20,841 nt of DNA from an uncultured Coriobacteriaceae bacterium. Lineage in GTDB: Bacteria > Actinomycetota > Coriobacteriia > Coriobacteriales > Eggerthellaceae. Positions within the stretch are counted from its first letter, which is position 1. Each line of letters opens with the position of its first letter. Positions 18,601 to 20,841 of this stretch are shown here, piece after piece. The stretch covers positions 1 to 20,841 of the forward strand of contig URRZ01000030.1 of assembly GCA_900550385.1 (NCBI GenBank), written 5' to 3'. The position numbers and the translations under genes were made by a program. Under the pieces are notes generated by a model. The model saw nothing but the letters and a program-made list of their open reading frames with translations, was not told the origin of the DNA and made no database searches.

Positions 18601-19523
18601 ACCTCGACGAGCAGCTTTCGCAGAAGGTGGTGCTGGCGGAGGAGGCCGATCCGTCGCTGGGCATCGCCGCCACCGTGTTCGATGGCGCGACGACGTTGCA
18701 TGCGAAGTGGCTGGAAGACATCTCCGAGGATGCCGACATCTCCTTCGCGGGCATCAGCCAACCCTACACGGGCGCAGCGGTTTCTGCGGTGCCGACGTTC
18801 GGCGACGGCTTCCCGGAGTCCGAGCAGGGCGAGGTCCAGGTGTTCTACCGCTCGGGCGACGAGCCGTGGTCGAGCGGCGCTCCGGTCAGCGTGGGCTCCT
18901 ATGACGTGAGGTTCGTCTACGAGGGATCCGACGCCTATGCGCCCTTCGAGAAGGAATACCCGGCAGGCGTCGTCGTCACTCCGGCCAAGCTGGCCCAGAC
19001 GGGCCTTTCCGCCAACCCCGCCGAGGTTCCGGCGGGCACGAAGCTCGCCGACATCGCGCTTGTGGGCGGCGCGGTCACCAGGGCCGACGGCACGCAAGTG
19101 GCCGGTACGTGGAGCTGGATAGACGCGGCGGGCGCCGTGGACGCGGCGGGCACCTACCGCGCGGTGTTCACGCCTGCCGACGGCGCGGCCAACTACCAGC
19201 CGCTCTACGCCGACGTGCAGGTGGGCGTGAAGGCCTCCGAGCCCGGCACCGACCCGAGCGATCCGGACAAGCCGGGAACGGATCCGGGCGACCCGGGCGC
19301 CAATCCGGGCGGCTCGGGCGATGGCGGCCAGGGCTCTGGCCAGGGCGGCGGCCAAGGCGGTAGCTCCGGCGGCAACCAGGGCTCCGGCTCCGACCAGGGC
19401 TCCGGCTCCAAGGGCCTCGCGGGCACGGGCGACCCGCTTGCCGGCATACTCGCGGGCTTGGGCGCCGTGCTGGTGGCGGCGTTCGCGGCGTGCGCGATCG
19501 CACTGCGCCGCTCCCGCCGCTGA
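9657..19523 (+). CDS. Giant LAXTG-anchored surface protein with two metallophosphoesterase domains
   Basis: This secreted protein has 3288 residues. The ATG at 9657 follows GGAAGAGG and starts a signal peptide with cleavage after AYA (residue 39); a longer frame from a TTG at 9483 lacks such support. Domain 1 (about 73-360) is a calcineurin-like phosphoesterase: Asp79/His81, Asp132, Asn166-His167-Asp168, His291-His292, His332/His334. A helical extension (to about 700) follows. Then come an Fn3-like PAP N-terminal domain (about 720-845) and phosphatase domain 2: Asp855/Gln857, Asp889, Asn922-His923-Glu924, His1007, His1045-Asp1046-His1047. After a helical linker (1150-1220) come a beta-helix-like region (1220-1525), Ig-like domains (1598-1783), InlB/Flg_new repeats (1937-2079, 2250-2332, 2784-3022), MBG-like repeats, and a Pro/Gly/Ser wall linker. 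LAGTG (3254-3258), a membrane span and RRSRR end the protein, as for class E sortase substrates. The substrate of the phosphatases is unknown. Confidence 0.93.
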   Translation: MEEQEESGFSRGFRAVLAAVLALALSLPVEGIASQRAYADEDDTQSGDTSGTVGSAAEASDARALGSDGDEIRIAVLSDTHYYPLNYVSDCEDYRTYVGGDPKMLEESGSILDAALQMVREDAPDILVVSGDLTKDGEKLGHEQLAERFQAIEDETATEVFVINGNHDVFNYEDSCTFENGLKESAETTTADDFRQIYANFGYNGDYEAEYFTNPNHGAGEIAGELSYAVDLGNFTLVAVDSGRYSPDAGTGYDSNEHITAGRVDDDLLPWVVEKTREAEAEGDTVIGIMHHGLVPHFSMEDQILSEYVVDNWRDTATAFADAGMRYIFTGHMHANDISQFTSNAGNTITDLETGSLASWMSPVRSVTLTKGEALDDGTARTQESFSVSSESVKSISFKDHTGAVTQIDDFKSYTQQKLYPETLFNNMANGMLRPILQEIGEQGIRPWLAENLPEVDIDALILDAVPGLLEGGMDIELGTGIGRVHVEYRNGGIQLQPSGTAGLIGDMTITDAQILRLVDDVLGKVEARYIDDPDWLLQQVDDIVTKVSNTGVDSLTAEEHTIYDLVFVCLTGHYAGCENPPSWVGDALAYIEQGDIITELIDGLLDDLMPVVDDILSNTSIDTGIAFSGLWKTAIDSVTDDGNLKATLETFGFGETEIRGLVESLINEYMSPSFLTGMGSLVSEIAGSMLYDSNFTDDAIDSGAPVTITFDGSATAPEPSVDNGLLPTQVTMTLGDDAWTERNFRWYTGTNVASGTVQVATDGSFAEGSIVAEVQAASEQVTKPKTQLNLGLVTTYGTQQAAKHSASVDGLQPGTTYWYRVGDKEAGYWSDVFQFVTGDAADTDESFTFINVNDSQGMVESDYDVYKNTLAQADGTFPGAAFTVHGGDFVDDGANEDYWTWALDDENGVAQGMSMTPAAGNHEAKSDVEGITDANPIVSHFNLANVPAGQDLSTGVYYSYVYKNATFVVLNTNDLAADESLSQAQYDWAYNTLAGADTEWKIVLMHKSPYSNGPHQSDSDVAAIRSQVDALAAACDVDLVLSGHDHVYNRTPFLMRGEEQDVDIETQTYKGANYETALNPNGTAFVIAGTCGVKNYAQTPSASIPSKVALDLSVPVYSGITIDGDHLYYQAYKVDGGSSSLVDSFAISKSEDDVPAWKQVEDMIASLPEQSDVTTADEAAITTARAAYDELSAEDKEKVSNYDRLVAAERMLALLQSVAGKRTVTASNDDDFYEALADSSVGTILTQGTIEFDEGGLFDDGTRELYVRHDVVVGGTGTLRYCRFHVESGATLVLKDSVYVNDTRSQGSFYDALNPVEVNAGGTLITQDSVSLRTEYGTGGSDEGVAVKLMGSGATAILGSNGTYWGSEAAVLSTVSGTTLVINDGTYNAKNNNRVVIDTHGDATVNGGTISSMWISGTLRVNGGTFEHQDSASSDWTPLAVSGGNAYITGGEFKTYGGRDGNASIKLEGGAKLHILASNNDNVKIGSTNAYVGSPSTDNYKDVKLGYTKANGWNASQDGVYRVDGAVSASSVEDIAALDALRMDTSDVSDNGNYMTTVLPDGTSTVFGKYWLYGDSSGKGAPSGSGIIGSGDVIVYGPVRTIQNNPVTGVTIDGETKRVIDLNQEGAGTLRLNGYTTPANAFDNGINWSSNNEQTASVTASAGQGVVTVKQAGGANITATSASNPSASATVEVIAVKPVLEGPDELDEETDEATFAAGKGFESDAYDSRLSFKYSVSDGTVASIDEETGLLTKLKAGNVKVVATLYLDGEPTGIEVEKDIVCKMKPEVSIDDVNALLDVQVTDANEAMASQHVAQTFEALIENSEGASGAYVIGEVYSEDEPAANVLEGAARLFGLERADKIWKADVTVQSAPYIAAFDKALQLPKGTHTVEGDASKTVTLVWSDGDPSANAAAGWTLTDPAATPMAFEAKCTSHTVSFAYVGAPSTVTVPDPAAVLSGSTYEPGKPAAIDHYEFEGWFTNQECTANYDPQKPVSGDITLYGKWVPDTFTVSFDADGDGLADDGIDSIEVAYGSAYGTLPEPDAVEGKSFQGWYLGESLVTEESIVAITEDAMLSAKWSDKAVIEITADEGNAKYVYDGSGHGFAFTKAPDDGIEGFTVEYCPAGSADDAAWTTDTPVNAGSYDVRVTRDEDGAYAKFEQVFAGGVVIAKADQKAPTTLYTAGWGSLKVTVQPYEGAYEWSADEDFKTGVADVADYGFTLNDSGTWYVRAKSDANHNAGAVKAVTIVKVTYDDNDGVEGADETENAVFSKPEGSAAPFYLMAAKQAVGNGNLPQVAWNGREFVKWAKPDGKEFKATTSVSEDITVKAEWKENVPAAPDSGDIAEIEGISVTLNGVNELNGDEGNKSHPDMTFAAAGENVQPLIAEGFTVGTVADEDGTWTVQVILDAQKYLDAYARMGTPAYGTHYFAKSTEDGKRSFELVYDKGTESWQLAEGEKPAYGFDITCLTLRPAAAEIYTGGTNENGGHFIDQYVVDGQGEVYAIDDLNALLDEGVTASVKYYDADGGEVEDDTVPGEYTARIDIEGTPQVRTGGEFDETVNVNVGGEAYTFALEPSQLVIRSVSDTDDAERGDFNVDLVDADDVDAVKAALDAAQGGVVAALNGGTTIYFNGNEDVPVADTSDITLFSDNLLPGQREGELIARANEKLGAGTVGEHYDFQYLDLVDQQQSNAWVSSSAGTKVFWKIPDGADPESVKVIHFKGLHRDYEADDEEVSGLIAASEVEAMELAEGTADDGYVSFTVPASGFSPYLMVWEEKGSQPTQQYTVTFDASPGALDAGYDSSVTVTAGGTIASLPTASRTGYEFGGWTANGAAFDSATPVNGNVTATAVWTPKQYEVTLDAQGGTFSNGGDSLAVQATYDATLPAFEQPQRAGWSFEGWFTEATGGTEVAAGSLYQTAGASTYYAHWAPVAAEQVDVTFDAGKGSFDGGASTATVKVPKGGTLSEGDLPEASRAGFALEGWYLDEQLSQKVVLAEEADPSLGIAATVFDGATTLHAKWLEDISEDADISFAGISQPYTGAAVSAVPTFGDGFPESEQGEVQVFYRSGDEPWSSGAPVSVGSYDVRFVYEGSDAYAPFEKEYPAGVVVTPAKLAQTGLSANPAEVPAGTKLADIALVGGAVTRADGTQVAGTWSWIDAAGAVDAAGTYRAVFTPADGAANYQPLYADVQVGVKASEPGTDPSDPDKPGTDPGDPGANPGGSGDGGQGSGQGGGQGGSSGGNQGSGSDQGSGSKGLAGTGDPLAGILAGLGAVLVAAFAACAIALRRSRR

Positions 19524-19562
19524 CGGAACGTGAAAAAGGGACAGTCACTTTTTCACGTTCCG
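19524..19562. repeat. REP-like palindrome, GGGAC core (cassette copy 2, hairpin 1)
   Basis: A perfect 15-bp stem (CGGAACGTGAAAAAG against CTTTTTCACGTTCCG) closes a GGACAGTCA loop. It starts 1 nt after the stop of the giant gene and is the longest-stemmed member of the family here. It may also act as a terminator. Confidence 0.88.
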
Positions 19563-19565
19563 CTC

Positions 19566-19598
19566 AATGAGAAAAAGGGACAGACCCCTTTTCTCATT
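19566..19598. repeat. REP-like palindrome with changed arms (cassette copy 2, hairpin 2)
   Basis: AATGAGAAAAAGGG pairs with CCCCTTTTCTCATT, with one extra A on the left arm, around a GGGACAGAC core. Its arms differ from hairpin 1 but remain complementary. Confidence 0.82.
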
Positions 19599-19613
19599 CC
19601 GCTGATCAACGAA

Positions 19614-19643
19614 GAGGGCCGACGGAGCGATCCGCCGGCCCTC
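19614..19643. repeat. GC-rich hairpin, exact copy of 9146-9175 (cassette copy 2, hairpin 3)
   Basis: All 30 bases match the hairpin after groEL, in the same orientation, and 12 of the 15 bases just before it match too. No T-tract follows this copy. Confidence 0.9.
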
Positions 19644-19739
19644 GCGTATCCGGGCAGCAATGCAGGCTCCCGCCCCGCTCCCCGCTGCATGCGGTCTCCA
19701 CATTCGGCTACGCTCGGATCCCGCACGTCGTGCTTGGGC

Positions 19740-19745
19740 TACAAT
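19740..19745 (+). promoter_or_regulatory. Candidate -10 box (TACAAT) for the exporter gene
   Basis: TACAAT ends 8 nt before the ATG at 19754. There is no ribosome-binding site between them, so a leaderless or near-leaderless mRNA is likely. No clear -35 box is seen. Confidence 0.5.
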
Positions 19746-19753
19746 ACCGCGCT

Positions 19754-20749
19754 ATGGAAGATCTTGGACACATACTCACGCATGTCCTGGAGCATTCGGT
19801 GGCGGACACGCTCTACCTGATCCCGTTCCTGTTCGTCACCTATCTGGCGATGGAATGGCTCGAGCACCGCACCGCCGGCAAGACCCAGGAAGCCATTCGG
19901 CACGCAGGGGCGGCGGGTCCCATCGTCGGCGCCGTGCTGGGGGCGGTGCCCCAATGCGGGTTCTCGGCGGCTGCGGCGACGCTCTACGCCGGGCGCGTGG
20001 TGACGCTGGGCACCGTGTTCGCCGTGTTCCTTTCCACCTCCGACGAGATGCTGCCCATTTTCCTCGCCGAGCAGGTGCCGGCGGCGACCATCGTCAAGAT
20101 CGTGGGCGCGAAGATCGTCATCGGCATGGTGATGGGCTTCATCGTGGACGCCGTGCTGCGCCTCCTGCGCCGCGACAGGCAGGACCTGCGTATCCACGAG
20201 CTGTGCGAGCAGGATCACTGCCACTGCAACAACGAATGCGCCACCTGCGAGAACAACCCCGAGTCCGTCTACCGCCACCACGACGACTGCGCGGAGGGCT
20301 GCGATCACGGGCATCACGAGCACGATCACTCCCACGATCACAACCACGGATGGGCCGGCATTGTGAAAAGCGCGCTCGTCCACACCGTGCAGGTGGGCGT
20401 GTTCGTGTTCGTCATCACGCTCGTGCTCAACGGCGTGTTGGAGGTGGTGGGAGAGCAAACGCTCGCCGACTTCCTCGGCGCGAACTCGGTGGCATCGGTG
20501 TTGGCATCGGCGCTGGTGGGGCTGGTGCCCAACTGCGCCGCGAGCGTGGTGATAGCCCAGCTGTACGTGGAGGGTGTGCTGGGAGCCGGCGCCATGATGG
20601 CGGGTCTTCTGGTGTCGGCGGGCGTCGGCTTGCTGGTCCTGCTGCGATCGAACCGCCCGATGCGCCAGAACCTGCTGATCGTCGCCCTCATGTACGCCAT
20701 CGGCGTCGCATGGGGCCTCATCGGCAACGCACTGGGCATCGTGTTCTAG
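19754..20749 (+). CDS. Putative heavy-metal exporter, ArsP_2-like permease
   Basis: This 331-residue polytopic membrane protein resembles the 10-TM putative heavy-metal exporter family (ArsP_2). Two similar halves are visible: the first has GAVLGAVPQCGFSAAAATLY (near 55-75) and the second SALVGLVPNCAASVVIAQLY (near 254-274), each placing a Pro and a Cys within a membrane helix. Between them lies a cytoplasmic loop (about 152-200) very rich in His and Cys (HCHCNNECATC, then HGHHEHDHSHDHNH), a probable metal-binding segment. The actual metal (Mn, Zn, Cu, As or other) cannot be told. The ATG at 19754 is preferred over a GTG at 19730 because the TACAAT box lies between them. The gene seems to be a single transcription unit following the repeat cassette. 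Confidence 0.82.
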   Translation: MEDLGHILTHVLEHSVADTLYLIPFLFVTYLAMEWLEHRTAGKTQEAIRHAGAAGPIVGAVLGAVPQCGFSAAAATLYAGRVVTLGTVFAVFLSTSDEMLPIFLAEQVPAATIVKIVGAKIVIGMVMGFIVDAVLRLLRRDRQDLRIHELCEQDHCHCNNECATCENNPESVYRHHDDCAEGCDHGHHEHDHSHDHNHGWAGIVKSALVHTVQVGVFVFVITLVLNGVLEVVGEQTLADFLGANSVASVLASALVGLVPNCAASVVIAQLYVEGVLGAGAMMAGLLVSAGVGLLVLLRSNRPMRQNLLIVALMYAIGVAWGLIGNALGIVF

Positions 20750-20841
20750 GATGAGAAAAGGGGGCGGGGGTGTTTTTTGATGAGTAGTAGTTTATTTTAA
20801 AATTTATAATTTTAGAAAATAAATTTTAATACTTATTTATA
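20750..20841. other. Window end: G-rich stretch then very AT-rich tail
   Basis: After the exporter stop comes ATGAGAAAAGGGG, which matches the left arm of the REP-like element at 19568-19580 apart from small changes, but no proper right arm follows. The last 61 bases hold only about 6 G or C. This is unlike the rest of the window and most likely marks an unreliable contig end at a repeat. No gene is seen here. Confidence 0.6.

Noticed and set aside
19530..19820. Open frame beginning MKKGQSLFH after the giant gene
   Set aside because: It is a translation of the hairpin cassette, a frequent false gene call.

Overview
The window is 20.8 kb of high-GC DNA (third codon positions are mostly G or C). 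It looks chromosomal and comes from an anaerobic actinobacterium of the Coriobacteriia/Eggerthellaceae type (Eggerthella, Gordonibacter or Adlercreutzia-like). That placement is inferred from GC content, a CIRCE-controlled groESL, hypAB, and a huge gut-type surface protein ending in an LAXTG sorting signal. No rRNA, tRNA, CRISPR array, phage gene or transposase gene was found. Every gene is on the + strand.

Layout: (1) 1-992: the 3' part of an amidohydrolase (deaminase-type) gene and a small single-span membrane protein. (2) 1174-2511: a Tat export pair, a TatA/TatB-like protein from a TTG start and TatC. (3) 2667-3685: hypA-hypB, overlapping by 10 nt, for nickel insertion into [NiFe] hydrogenase. 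(4) 3818-4636: ammonia-dependent NAD+ synthetase nadE. (5) 4873-6823: a DesK/NarL-type two-component pair that overlaps by 11 nt and appears to be transcribed leaderless. (6) 6929-9053: groES-groEL behind a sigma-A-type promoter with a CIRCE operator at the start site. (7) 9054-9656: a 603-nt intergenic region with three hairpins and then a long leader. (8) 9657-19523: one 3288-residue secreted, wall-anchored protein with two metallophosphoesterase domains followed by beta-helix, Ig-like and InlB-type repeats. (9) 19754-20749: a putative heavy-metal exporter with a His/Cys-rich loop. (10) The last ~80 bases are strikingly AT-rich and look like a contig end.

The least expected feature is a family of short palindromes with a GGGAC core that sits downstream of several genes (hypB, groEL, the giant gene, and possibly the exporter). 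The arms differ between copies but stay complementary. A three-hairpin cassette of about 115 bp occurs once just upstream and once just downstream of the giant surface-protein gene, in the same orientation, so that gene is bracketed by direct repeats. A longer, nearly perfect palindrome follows nadE.

Several genes share a TACCAT or TACAAT -10-like box close to the start codon. In two cases the spacing fits leaderless mRNAs, and this decides the start codon.
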